From positions 1-6,942 of the forward strand of contig JBAWVO010000334.1 of assembly GCA_037147235.1 (NCBI GenBank): DNA of 6,942 bases, written 5' to 3'. Position 1 is the first letter of the stretch, and every line of letters starts with the position of its first letter. Position numbers and translations under genes: made by a program. The stretch comes from JANXQG01 sp037147235. GTDB taxonomy: Bacteria; Planctomycetota; Planctomycetia; Pirellulales; Thermoguttaceae. The notes beneath the pieces were generated by a model. That model saw nothing but the letters and a program-made list of their open reading frames with translations, was not told the origin of the DNA and ran no database searches. Below are positions 1 to 5,021 of this stretch, piece by piece.

Positions 1-12
1 AGAAAAGTAGCA

Positions 13-29
13 GGCACACTCCGTGTGCC
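13..29 (-). terminator. Hairpin, possible terminator or interspersed repeat
   Basis: GGCACAC and GTGTGCC form a perfect 7-bp stem around a TCC loop. Read on the minus strand the hairpin is followed by TGCTACTTTTCT, a weak T-rich tail, about 85 nt past the stop of the sigma-54 regulator, so it could end that transcript. The tail is not a clean T-run, and the hairpin could instead be a dispersed intergenic element. The rest of 1-114 shows no gene. Confidence 0.4.
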
Positions 30-88
30 GTCCGTCCCCGCTCGGCGAGTGGGCATTATTTATGCGCCGATCCTAACCGGAAGCCGTA

Positions 89-107
89 GCCGTAGGGTAG
101 GTGGAGC
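89..107 (+). repeat. Short intergenic repeat, copy 1
   Basis: GCCGTAGGGTAGGTGGAGC matches 3146-3164 (GCCGTAGGGTGCGTGGAGC) at 17 of 19 positions. Both copies are outside genes, one at each side of the left gene block. Similar GTAGGGTG-GTGGAGCG strings occur as dispersed intergenic repeats in some bacterial genomes; membership of such a family is inferred. Confidence 0.4.
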
Positions 108-114
108 ATCTAAC

Positions 115-1467
115 TCACCCTAGCCCATGCTTGGCCAGTTTGTCGCGGAAGGTGGATGCCTTCATTCCCAGCGCGGCCGCAGCGGCCGTTTTGTTGCCGG
201 CAGCGGTTCGCAAGGCTCGTTCCAGCAGGTCTCGCTCGGTCTGGTCCATGGCGGCCTGAAAATCGCCGGCCAGGGCTGCTTTGCTGTTCGCGGCACCTGA
301 GGCGGTCGCGGCAAGGCCGGTCATTTTGTTTCTCAGCAACTCCGCCGTAATACGACCACTGCCGACCAGGAAGGCCCGCTCCAAGGCGTGGTCCAGCTCG
401 CGGACATTTCCCGGCCAATTATGCTGCAAGAGCAATGCCAGGGCATCCGGCTCAATCTCACAAACGGATTCGCCCGCGATTTCCTTGAGCAGGTACTCGG
501 CCAGCATCGGCAGGTCTTCCATCCGCTCGCGCAACGGAGGCACCACGATTCGCAGCACGTCGAGCCGATAGTAGAGGTCCTGACGAAATGTTCCTTCGCC
601 GATCTTTTCCAACAGGATCTGTTTCGTCGAGGCGATGATCCGCACGTTGGCCTTGATGGGGGTCGTGCCGCCGACCCGCTCGTAAACCTTTTCTTCGATC
701 GCCCTTAGGAGCTTGGACTGCTGCTCCAGCGGGATGTCGTCCACGTCATCGAGATAGAGCGAGCCGTTCTCGGCCAGTTCAAAGCGGCCCTTGCGTCGCT
801 GCTCGGCCCCGGTGAACGAACCTTTCTCGTGACCGTACAGCTCGCTCTCGATGAGGTTCTCCGGGAAGAGCGTGCAGCCGACCTTGACGTACGGAAAGCT
901 ACGGCGGTGCGAAATGCCGTGAATTGCCCGCGAGATCAAGTCCTTGCCGCAGCCCGTTTCGCCCAGCAAAAGGACGTTGGCCTCGGTCCTTGCGCAGACC
1001 TCGATCATCTGCCGCACGCGGACCATGCCTGGCGACCTGCCGACGACCGTCTGCTCCAGATTTGGCGGTCCCACTTCGGCCATCGGTGCCGCCTCGCCCT
1101 GCGGCCGGCTTGTGTGGTCCAACCTGGCCAGGAGCGGAAAGAGATCCTCGTTGCGGAATGGTTTGGTCACGAAGTCAAAGGCCCCCAGCCGCATTGCCTC
1201 CACCGCCACGGGGATGCTGCCGTAGGCGGTCATCATGATCACGGCCATGTCGGCCATGCGTCCTTGCTTGATCCGCTTCAGCAGGTCGATGCCGTCCAAC
1301 CGCGGCATCTTCAGATCGCTGACCACCACGTCGAACTGCGCCGTCTGGAGTTGTGTCCAAGCCTCCTCGCCGTCGGCTGCGGTCACCACTTCATGCCCCC
1401 GCGCCGACAGATCGTCGGCCAGTGTGATGCGTTTGATTTTCTCGTCGTCAACAATCAGTATTCGCAT
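115..1467 (-). CDS. NtrC-family sigma-54-dependent response regulator
   Basis: The 450-aa protein should be a phosphorylation-controlled activator that uses ATP hydrolysis to remodel the sigma-54 RNA polymerase closed complex. An N-terminal receiver domain (about 1-118) has the acidic pair D7-D8, phospho-acceptor D51 (VVVSDLKMP), T80 and K102. A central AAA+ domain (about 140-375) has Walker A GETGCGKD (169-176), a sigma-54 contact loop GSFTGA (216-221), a Walker B-like LYLDD ending at D240-D241, and FRQDLYYRL (294-302) in the arginine-finger region. A Fis-type helix-turn-helix closes the protein (about 408-449). Length and domain order are typical of the family. The ATG start is preceded by AGGAGA about 13 nt away, which is rather far. 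It follows the DUF1559 gene by 44 nt and is probably co-transcribed with it. No histidine kinase is visible, so the signal and target promoters are unknown. Confidence 0.95.
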   Translation of the reverse strand: MRILIVDDEKIKRITLADDLSARGHEVVTAADGEEAWTQLQTAQFDVVVSDLKMPRLDGIDLLKRIKQGRMADMAVIMMTAYGSIPVAVEAMRLGAFDFVTKPFRNEDLFPLLARLDHTSRPQGEAAPMAEVGPPNLEQTVVGRSPGMVRVRQMIEVCARTEANVLLLGETGCGKDLISRAIHGISHRRSFPYVKVGCTLFPENLIESELYGHEKGSFTGAEQRRKGRFELAENGSLYLDDVDDIPLEQQSKLLRAIEEKVYERVGGTTPIKANVRIIASTKQILLEKIGEGTFRQDLYYRLDVLRIVVPPLRERMEDLPMLAEYLLKEIAGESVCEIEPDALALLLQHNWPGNVRELDHALERAFLVGSGRITAELLRNKMTGLAATASGAANSKAALAGDFQAAMDQTERDLLERALRTAAGNKTAAAAALGMKASTFRDKLAKHGLG

Positions 1468-1511
1468 GGGCGTTGTAGTTCTCCTGCAAACAGTTCCTAA
1501 GGCTCATTGAT

Positions 1512-2366
1512 CTACGGCGCATCGGCCAATTCCCCGCCGGCCCGAGTCGAGAGGGCCTGGAACACCTTGAAATCAATGTCGTAGGTCAAGGGCCTTCCGG
1601 AACCGTCTGCCCAAATGAATTGCGACATGTTCGGATGGTAGCTCCAGAAGTGATAGTCGTGGTTACCGTCGTGCAACCCGGGAGAGAGGCCGAATTTCGT
1701 GGTCAGGAGGTTGTCGCCGTTGCCGGTGCCAATGCCAAAAACATCGCCGCCACCGCAGTAAGGCCAGCCATACAACTCGTTGCTAATGCCGCGTTCACCC
1801 ATGATGATCGTGTGCGAGGCCCCGTCCGTGATCTTCGCCAGGCTGATGGCACTGCTGTCGTCGCCATAAAGGAGGATGCCGTCGTTGGCGGTTTCCGAGG
1901 TTCCCATCACGCCGAGATAATTCGTGCAACCATAATCGCCAAAGACAGGATCGTGATAAATTCTGTCCGTCAACGGGTCACTGGGACATTTGTCGTGACT
2001 GAGGATCATCGCGCAGGGGTTCTTTCCCGGGGGCTGAATTCGAACCCAATCAAGGCAGGAGCCTTGATAGCTGAAATTGCACAGATTGTAAATATTCTTG
2101 GCCTCCAAGTAGGGCAGGAGCCTAGCCTGGAAACCCCACCATTTGTTTTTGAAGTTTCCGACCGGGAAGGTTCCGTTGTCAGCATGGAACGCTTGCAGCG
2201 CCAACCCATATTGCTTGAGGTTGTTCTGGCACTGTACCCGCCGGCCAGCCTCGCGGGCAGCATTCACCGCGGGCAGCATCAAACCGACGAGCGCGCCGAG
2301 AATGGCGATGACGACCATAAGCTCGACGAGGGTGAAACCCGGTTTGTGGAGGATTCGTCGAAACAT
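1512..2366 (-). CDS. DUF1559 protein with prepilin-type N-terminus and H-X9-DG motif
   Basis: This 284-aa protein begins with a type IV pilin-like leader: KPG then FTLVELMVVIAIL, with the predicted prepilin peptidase cut between G10 and F11 and the conserved glutamate at E15. A single hydrophobic helix (about 11-32) would anchor it in the inner membrane or a pseudopilus. The rest is a DUF1559 domain with many aromatic and cysteine residues. Near the C-terminus, H244 is followed by nine residues and D254-G255, matching the H-X9-DG motif of planctomycete prepilin-processing-associated proteins. These proteins occur in dozens of copies per planctomycete genome, and their exact role is unsettled (pseudopilin or surface protein). 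It lies 33 nt after the lipoprotein gene and 44 nt before the sigma-54 regulator. No strong Shine-Dalgarno sequence precedes the ATG. Confidence 0.95.
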   Translation of the reverse strand: MFRRILHKPGFTLVELMVVIAILGALVGLMLPAVNAAREAGRRVQCQNNLKQYGLALQAFHADNGTFPVGNFKNKWWGFQARLLPYLEAKNIYNLCNFSYQGSCLDWVRIQPPGKNPCAMILSHDKCPSDPLTDRIYHDPVFGDYGCTNYLGVMGTSETANDGILLYGDDSSAISLAKITDGASHTIIMGERGISNELYGWPYCGGGDVFGIGTGNGDNLLTTKFGLSPGLHDGNHDYHFWSYHPNMSQFIWADGSGRPLTYDIDFKVFQALSTRAGGELADAP

Positions 2367-2399
2367 GGGCGAACGGCACTTGGACTGAGATCTGCTCTT

Positions 2400-2804
2400 T
2401 TAGTCTTTTAAGGTGAAGTCGTGCAAACATTGACCGTCATCCGATACTTCGACGGATTGGGTCCATTCTGTATTCGTTTGCGGAATAGCCTTCTTATTGA
2501 TAAGCGTCCGGAGTACGTTTGCCCTAGGAACAAACCGCTTCACGATCACGGTTTTGGGCCCCGCCATGGGGCCGTTGCTGCGATCGAATTGATAGCTGCC
2601 TTCGGCTAACGTCGTCGTGGCGGCGGGGCCGGCCCTGCCTTTCGTCGGCAAAAATGTGATCGAGCCGCTGGGCTTCTCGCCGCTGGCAAGCGCCACCGTG
2701 CCATGCATGGGGAGTCGTTCCAGGCCATCCCTCCTGTCGCAGCCGTTAAACAGCAGTACAAGCCCGAGAAAAATCGAAACAACGATAGCTCGATGGCTGT
2801 TCAC
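2400..2804 (-). CDS. Small transthyretin-like lipoprotein of planctomycete type
   Basis: The product is 134 aa, starting at GTG. Residues 6-20 form a hydrophobic signal peptide and FNGC (19-22) is a lipobox, so the mature protein should begin at lipidated C22 on the periplasmic side of a membrane. The remainder (HGTVALASGEKPSGSITFLP, then EGSYQFD and PMAGPKTVIVKR) reads like the small carboxypeptidase-regulatory or transthyretin-like beta-sandwich lipoproteins that commonly precede or follow DUF1559 genes in Planctomycetes. Here it comes first, 33 nt upstream of the DUF1559 gene, consistent with one transcript. No enzymatic residues are recognisable, and a structural or surface role is inferred. 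The GTG start is supported by the position of the signal peptide; no clear ribosome binding site is seen. Confidence 0.85.
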   Translation of the reverse strand: MNSHRAIVVSIFLGLVLLFNGCDRRDGLERLPMHGTVALASGEKPSGSITFLPTKGRAGPAATTTLAEGSYQFDRSNGPMAGPKTVIVKRFVPRANVLRTLINKKAIPQTNTEWTQSVEVSDDGQCLHDFTLKD

Positions 2805-2853
2805 AGCGAATGTTGCTTGGAATAGGTGGTTGCTGCGCGGTCCTATTCAGGTC

Positions 2854-2859
2854 ATTATA
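2854..2859 (-). promoter_or_regulatory. Candidate -10 box of the lipoprotein-DUF1559-regulator operon
   Basis: On the minus strand this is a perfect TATAAT, about 50 nt upstream of the lipoprotein GTG start. The -35 region is poor: TAGACT lies 20 bp upstream and ACTGGT 17 bp upstream. No convincing -24/-12 sigma-54 element was seen, so the operon does not obviously belong to its own regulator's targets. Confidence 0.4.
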
Positions 2860-2910
2860 CACGGACCGATGATACGACCAGTCTACCATATCTCCCTCCT
2901 TTGGCTAGCA

Positions 2911-2929
2911 TCCTGGCAGGATTTCCTGC
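2911..2929. promoter_or_regulatory. Overlapping inverted repeats upstream of the operon promoter
   Basis: TCCTGGCAGGA (2911-2921) and GCAGGATTTCCTGC (2916-2929) are two overlapping dyads sharing the central CAGGA arm. They lie about 55-75 bp upstream of the candidate -10 box, a position where an activator or repressor could bind. Mutually exclusive folding is also possible. Function is inferred from position only. Confidence 0.3.
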
Positions 2930-3145
2930 ACACGCGCTAGGGATTCAGGGGGGATGAGGCGGATTTGCGGTTTCGGACGGTGAATTCGACGCGATCCCGG
3001 TTAATCGCCTATAAGAAAACCTCACCGGACGGGGGGGATAATCAGATTGCTCGATCCGGCCTATCTGGTGTATATTGTCTTTTCGACTGCGATCAGCCCC
3101 CCGGGCCTTGATCATAACCTTGCCAACTGCTAGCAGTGACGGCAG

Positions 3146-3164
3146 GCCGTAGGGTGCGTGGAGC
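3146..3164 (+). repeat. Short intergenic repeat, copy 2
   Basis: GCCGTAGGGTGCGTGGAGC, 17 of 19 positions identical to 89-107. It is followed by GGTGGGTTGCGCACGAAG (3180-3197), which may be part of the same longer dispersed element. Confidence 0.4.
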
Positions 3165-3348
3165 GAACCGGCCGGGAAATGGTGGGTTGCGCACGAAGTC
3201 GAGACGCTGAAAGAATTTACCGCTGTTCCAGATCCGTTCGCGTAACGCACATAGAAGAACGGTAGCTATAAGTCATTAAACAGCAAGACTTTAGAAAAGA
3301 CGCTGTTTTCCGGTTCTACGCCGGTTGTACGCGCCGATTATTTTCCTG

Positions 3349-3389
3349 TTTGGACACTACCTATTTTGCGGTAGTGTACATTTGGACAC
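3349..3389. repeat. Inverted repeat with flanking direct repeats, possible insertion scar
   Basis: ACACTACC (3354-3361) and GGTAGTGT (3370-3377) form a perfect 8-bp inverted repeat around TATTTTGC. A direct repeat TTTGGACAC occurs at 3349-3357 and 3381-3389, so it partly overlaps the left arm and follows the right arm. This could be fused transposon ends or an operator. No transposase gene is nearby. Confidence 0.4.
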
Positions 3390-3479
3390 AACCGCACCAC
3401 GCCGAACCGTCGAGCATGTCGGCCGTCGAGCATGATCTTCGTGGGCCTGCATGGTGGCGACGAGGGGCAGCAGGGCTAG

Positions 3480-3704
3480 CGGATATTTGATTTGTGGCTG
3501 GCTTGCTGGACTGCGGAGGAGATCGCGGAAGAGTGCGGATGCGACAAGGCAACGGTTAGCCGTGTTTGTTGCAAACCGGAAGATATGCCGGAATGCAACA
3601 AACCATCCGCAGTTCATACCGACCTCGACCCTCTTCCCCTCTACAACATATGGAAGCAGCAAGAGAAGACGGCCGGATCGGCGGTGATCCGCTGCATGGC
3701 CTGA
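3480..3704 (+). pseudogene. Remnant of a phage-type HTH/DNA-methyltransferase gene
   Basis: The in-frame peptide after the stop at 3477 reads FDLWLACWTAEEIAEECGC, then DKATVSRVC, an apparent helix-turn-helix of the kind written LWLxCWTxEEIAE-VG-xxTVS in ParB-like or methyltransferase proteins of phages. About 30 residues later comes LDPLPLYNIWKQQEKTAGS, which resembles the conserved D-PLYNIWKQQEKT-GS stretch that in those proteins leads into the DNA methyltransferase domain. The match ends there: the frame closes within eight residues and no DPFAGxG-type catalytic motif follows. Upstream, a stop codon interrupts the frame and no good start is present except a TTG at 3492. I read it as a truncated, non-functional fragment on the strand opposite to every intact gene. 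Family recognition is from memory of conserved motifs, not a search. Confidence 0.55.
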
Positions 3705-3845
3705 ACACGGAGCAATTCTGATTCGTAACGTCGCGCCCAAGCTTCGGGTGATCGTCCCATGATAAGTCCTCTCTAAAGGTCTAGTCGGCCTGCCAGAGAT
3801 TGGCCTGCCTGATTCAGAGTATGGCACGGATCGGCGGCCGCTACC
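3705..3845. other. Spacer upstream of the repeat array, candidate leader position
   Basis: No gene is seen in these 141 bases. If the array is transcribed on the plus strand this would be the leader, but it is not AT-rich as many CRISPR leaders are. A duplicated GGCCTGCC (3787-3794 and 3802-3809) is the only repeat noted. CGCGCCCAAGCTTCGGGTG (3733-3751) loosely echoes the repeat core but is out of register with the 61-bp period. Confidence 0.35.
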
Positions 3846-3937
3846 ATCCACTCCTCGCGCCCGTGGGCAATCCGCATATTCTTTCTCACTAAAGCAATTG
3901 AATTATATCCACTCCTCGCGCCCGTGGGCAATCCATT

Positions 3938-3955
3938 TGTCCGCCATGGCGGACA
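3938..3955. repeat. Perfect 18-bp palindrome in spacer 2
   Basis: TGTCCGCCATGGCGGACA equals its own reverse complement. It sits 3 nt after the second repeat and 12 nt before the third. The dyad has no unpaired centre, which looks more like a protein-binding dyad or cruciform than a looped RNA hairpin. Confidence 0.85.
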
Positions 3956-4002
3956 TTTTCAACTACCATCCACTCCTCGCGCCCGTGGGCAATCCGCCGT
4001 AG

Positions 4003-4027
4003 AAACTGGCTCACTTTGAGCTAGTTT
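4003..4027. repeat. 11-bp stem hairpin in spacer 3
   Basis: AAACTGGCTCA (4003-4013) pairs with TGAGCTAGTTT (4017-4027) around a CTT loop; ten pairs are Watson-Crick and one is G-T (4008 with 4022). A second G-T pair (4002 with 4028) could extend it to the start of the next repeat. The wobble pairs hint at folding as plus-strand RNA or single-stranded DNA. The tail TTTT also resembles a short terminator. Confidence 0.8.
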
Positions 4028-4072
4028 TATCCACTCCTCGCGCCCGTGGGCAATCCTCGGAATCAAACCAGG

Positions 4073-4087
4073 TGTCTAATTTAGACA
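4073..4087. repeat. Operator-like 15-bp dyad in spacer 4
   Basis: TGTCTAA and TTAGACA are perfect inverted arms around a central T, ending 2 nt before the fifth repeat. G4071 could pair with C4089 after one mismatch. The symmetry resembles a repressor operator. Confidence 0.75.
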
Positions 4088-4128
4088 ACATCCGCTCCCC
4101 GCGCCCGAGGGCCACCCCCTGCTATTGA

Positions 4129-4150
4129 TACTACGTCAATTGACGTAGTA
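4129..4150. repeat. Perfect 22-bp palindrome in spacer 5
   Basis: TACTACGTCAA (4129-4139) is followed immediately by its exact reverse complement (4140-4150). The palindrome ends at the first base of the sixth repeat. A perfect 22-bp palindrome is very unlikely by chance in a 33-bp spacer. Confidence 0.9.
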
Positions 4151-4191
4151 ATCTGCTCCCCGCGCCCGTGGGCTATCCCCTATCTTCCCAG

Positions 4192-4217
4192 AACCTGCGG
4201 AAAAAATTCCGCAGGTT
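4192..4217. repeat. 11-bp stem hairpin after the last repeat
   Basis: AACCTGCGGAA (4192-4202) and TTCCGCAGGTT (4207-4217) form a perfect stem with an AAAA loop, 13 nt after the sixth repeat. It occupies the place a sixth spacer would hold, but no seventh repeat follows at 4212. Confidence 0.85.
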
Positions 4218-4228
4218 TGCGGAGTTAC

Positions 4229-4343
4229 CGCCAGAATCCCCCCTAACCCTAAAACCGGTTCGCCAGGATCGCTCCTGTTGCGTGATCGGCACCTAAGACG
4301 TGGTTTTACCCGTCCGGTTTTAGCCCCCGCCAGAATCGCTCTT
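4229..4343. repeat. Three CGCCAGRATC repeats and a long-range inverted repeat
   Basis: CGCCAGAATCCC (4229-4240), CGCCAGGATCGCTCCT (4261-4276) and CGCCAGAATCGCTCTT (4328-4343) are related direct repeats. The outer pair encloses CTAAAACCGG (4249-4258) and its exact complement CCGGTTTTAG (4314-4323). The second copy also has a small hairpin, CAGGA-TCGC-TCCTG (4264-4277). No gene is visible here. It may be an attachment region, an IS remnant or a structured RNA between the array and the phage module. Confidence 0.5.
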
Positions 4344-4364
4344 AGGCGGTTGACGCAAGAAATG

Positions 4365-4393
4365 AAAAAACCCCCGCAATGCCCCTGCGGGGG
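4365..4393 (-). terminator. Intrinsic terminator of the phage module
   Basis: On the minus strand CCCCCGCA (4386-4393 side) and TGCGGGGG arms form a perfect 8-bp GC-rich stem with a 7-nt loop, followed directly by TTTTTT (complement of 4365-4370). It lies about 100 nt past the stop codon of the last phage gene, so it should end that transcript and keep it out of the repeat array. Confidence 0.9.
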
Positions 4394-4491
4394 TCGGTCG
4401 GGCTACAAGCCCTGGAGGAGGTAACTCGCGCCGCAGTGGCGTTGCGAGTCACCAGTAGACGCTCGGATGGCTACCGCCTACCCGAGTCGCC

Positions 4492-4995
4492 TTAGTCAAC
4501 AATCGCGCTCGGCATGACAGCACCGGCGTGCCGTGGGCCTGAGAGAATGTAAAGCATCGCGCCCAACTGTGCCCCAGCATTGCCAGTATCGGCAACCGTG
4601 ACACGAACACAGTCGTAACCGCTCGCGACATCCAGGTCGCTCGCGTCAATCTCAAAGACGTAAAGCCCTTGGCTCTCGGCCGACGTTGCGTTGAGCGTGA
4701 CCGTCTGGCTTGCCGACTGCGCCACGTTGGTGAACGTGCCCACGGCCGTCAATGTGCCTTGCTTGTGCCAATACTCGGTGATCGTCGCAAGGTTTTTGGC
4801 CGTGCCGAAAGCTACGTCGGTGCCTTGCTCGAAGGTCAACACCGGATCGTCACCGGCAACCCCTGCGCCCTTGAAAAACAGCACCGTCAGGTGATCGTAG
4901 TTTTTCAGGGAAACGGCGTCGCCAGGGTTGCCAGCGGTCTGCGTGTCAACGGGAACAAACCCGCTTACAATTTGAGTTTCGTCAATCAGTCTCAT
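4492..4995 (-). CDS. Probable phage structural protein, unknown family
   Basis: The 167-aa product starts MRLIDETQIVSGFVPVDTQ and is rich in short beta-prone stretches, Thr, Val and Gly, with few charged clusters, no signal peptide, no membrane segment and no catalytic motif. The C-terminal part (VFEIDASDLDVASGYDCVRV, then AQLGAMLYILSGPR) suggests a beta-sandwich. I cannot name the family. Its place 26 nt downstream of the major capsid gene, as the last gene before a terminator, suggests a capsid decoration, head-completion or other virion protein. The frame stays open further upstream to 5127, but that part overlaps the capsid gene; the ATG at 4995 has AAAGGAA about 8 nt before it and is the better start. 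Confidence 0.75.
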   Translation of the reverse strand: MRLIDETQIVSGFVPVDTQTAGNPGDAVSLKNYDHLTVLFFKGAGVAGDDPVLTFEQGTDVAFGTAKNLATITEYWHKQGTLTAVGTFTNVAQSASQTVTLNATSAESQGLYVFEIDASDLDVASGYDCVRVTVADTGNAGAQLGAMLYILSGPRHAGAVMPSAIVD

Positions 4996-5021
4996 AGTGA
5001 AAAATTCCTTTCGTGTGAATG

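Larger units (their letters stand above)
2941..3479. other. Gene-poor spacer with short repeats
   Basis: No convincing coding sequence is seen in these 539 bases; the open frames have unnatural composition and no recognisable motif. The stretch holds short repeats: the second GCCGTAGGGTG copy, a tandem CCGGTTSTACG pair (3310-3320 and 3321-3331, one mismatch), the dyad with flanking direct repeats at 3349-3389, and a duplicated CCGTCGAGCATG (3407-3418 and 3423-3434, 16 bp apart). This patchwork looks like the remains of insertions and small duplications between the chromosomal operon and the phage-related segment. Confidence 0.6.
3846..4178 (+). CRISPR. CRISPR-like array, six 28-bp repeats at exact 61-bp period
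   Basis: Repeats start at 3846, 3907, 3968, 4029, 4090 and 4151, each 61 bp from the last, giving five 33-bp spacers. The first four copies are identical: ATCCA, then CTCCTCGCGCCCGTGGGC, then AATCC. The fifth differs at five positions and the sixth at four; both restore CTCCCCGCGCCCG, close to type I-E repeats, and the period also fits I-E. Decay at the right end suggests a leader on the left and plus-strand transcription, which agrees with the I-E reading direction. No cas1, cas2 or Cascade gene is in the window. Four of the five spacers contain strong inverted repeats, which is not expected of captured protospacers, so the array may be orphan, repurposed, or a CRISPR mimic. Confidence 0.6.

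Noticed and set aside
829..1500. 223-aa plus-strand open frame
   Set aside because: Wholly antisense to the sigma-54 regulator; a codon-bias shadow of a GC-rich gene.
1620..2411. 263-aa plus-strand open frame
   Set aside because: Antisense to the DUF1559 gene, whose identity is certain.
3055..3077. Plus-strand promoter (TTGCTC, TATATT)
   Set aside because: The -35 match is poor and no gene or clear RNA follows on that strand.
2945..3250. 101-aa minus-strand open frame
   Set aside because: It covers the dispersed GTAGGGTG repeat and shows no family motif; likely chance.
3785..3812. Extra degenerate repeat one period upstream of the array
   Set aside because: The sequence at this register shares no meaningful identity with the 28-bp repeat.
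3357..3851. 164-aa minus-strand open frame across the middle block
   Set aside because: It runs through repeats and antisense to the methyltransferase remnant, with no motif, no ribosome binding site and unnatural composition.
3874..3906. Hairpin in spacer 1
   Set aside because: Only broken pairing is possible (ATATTC with GAATTAT, with a bulge and a large internal loop), so it is not listed as a feature.
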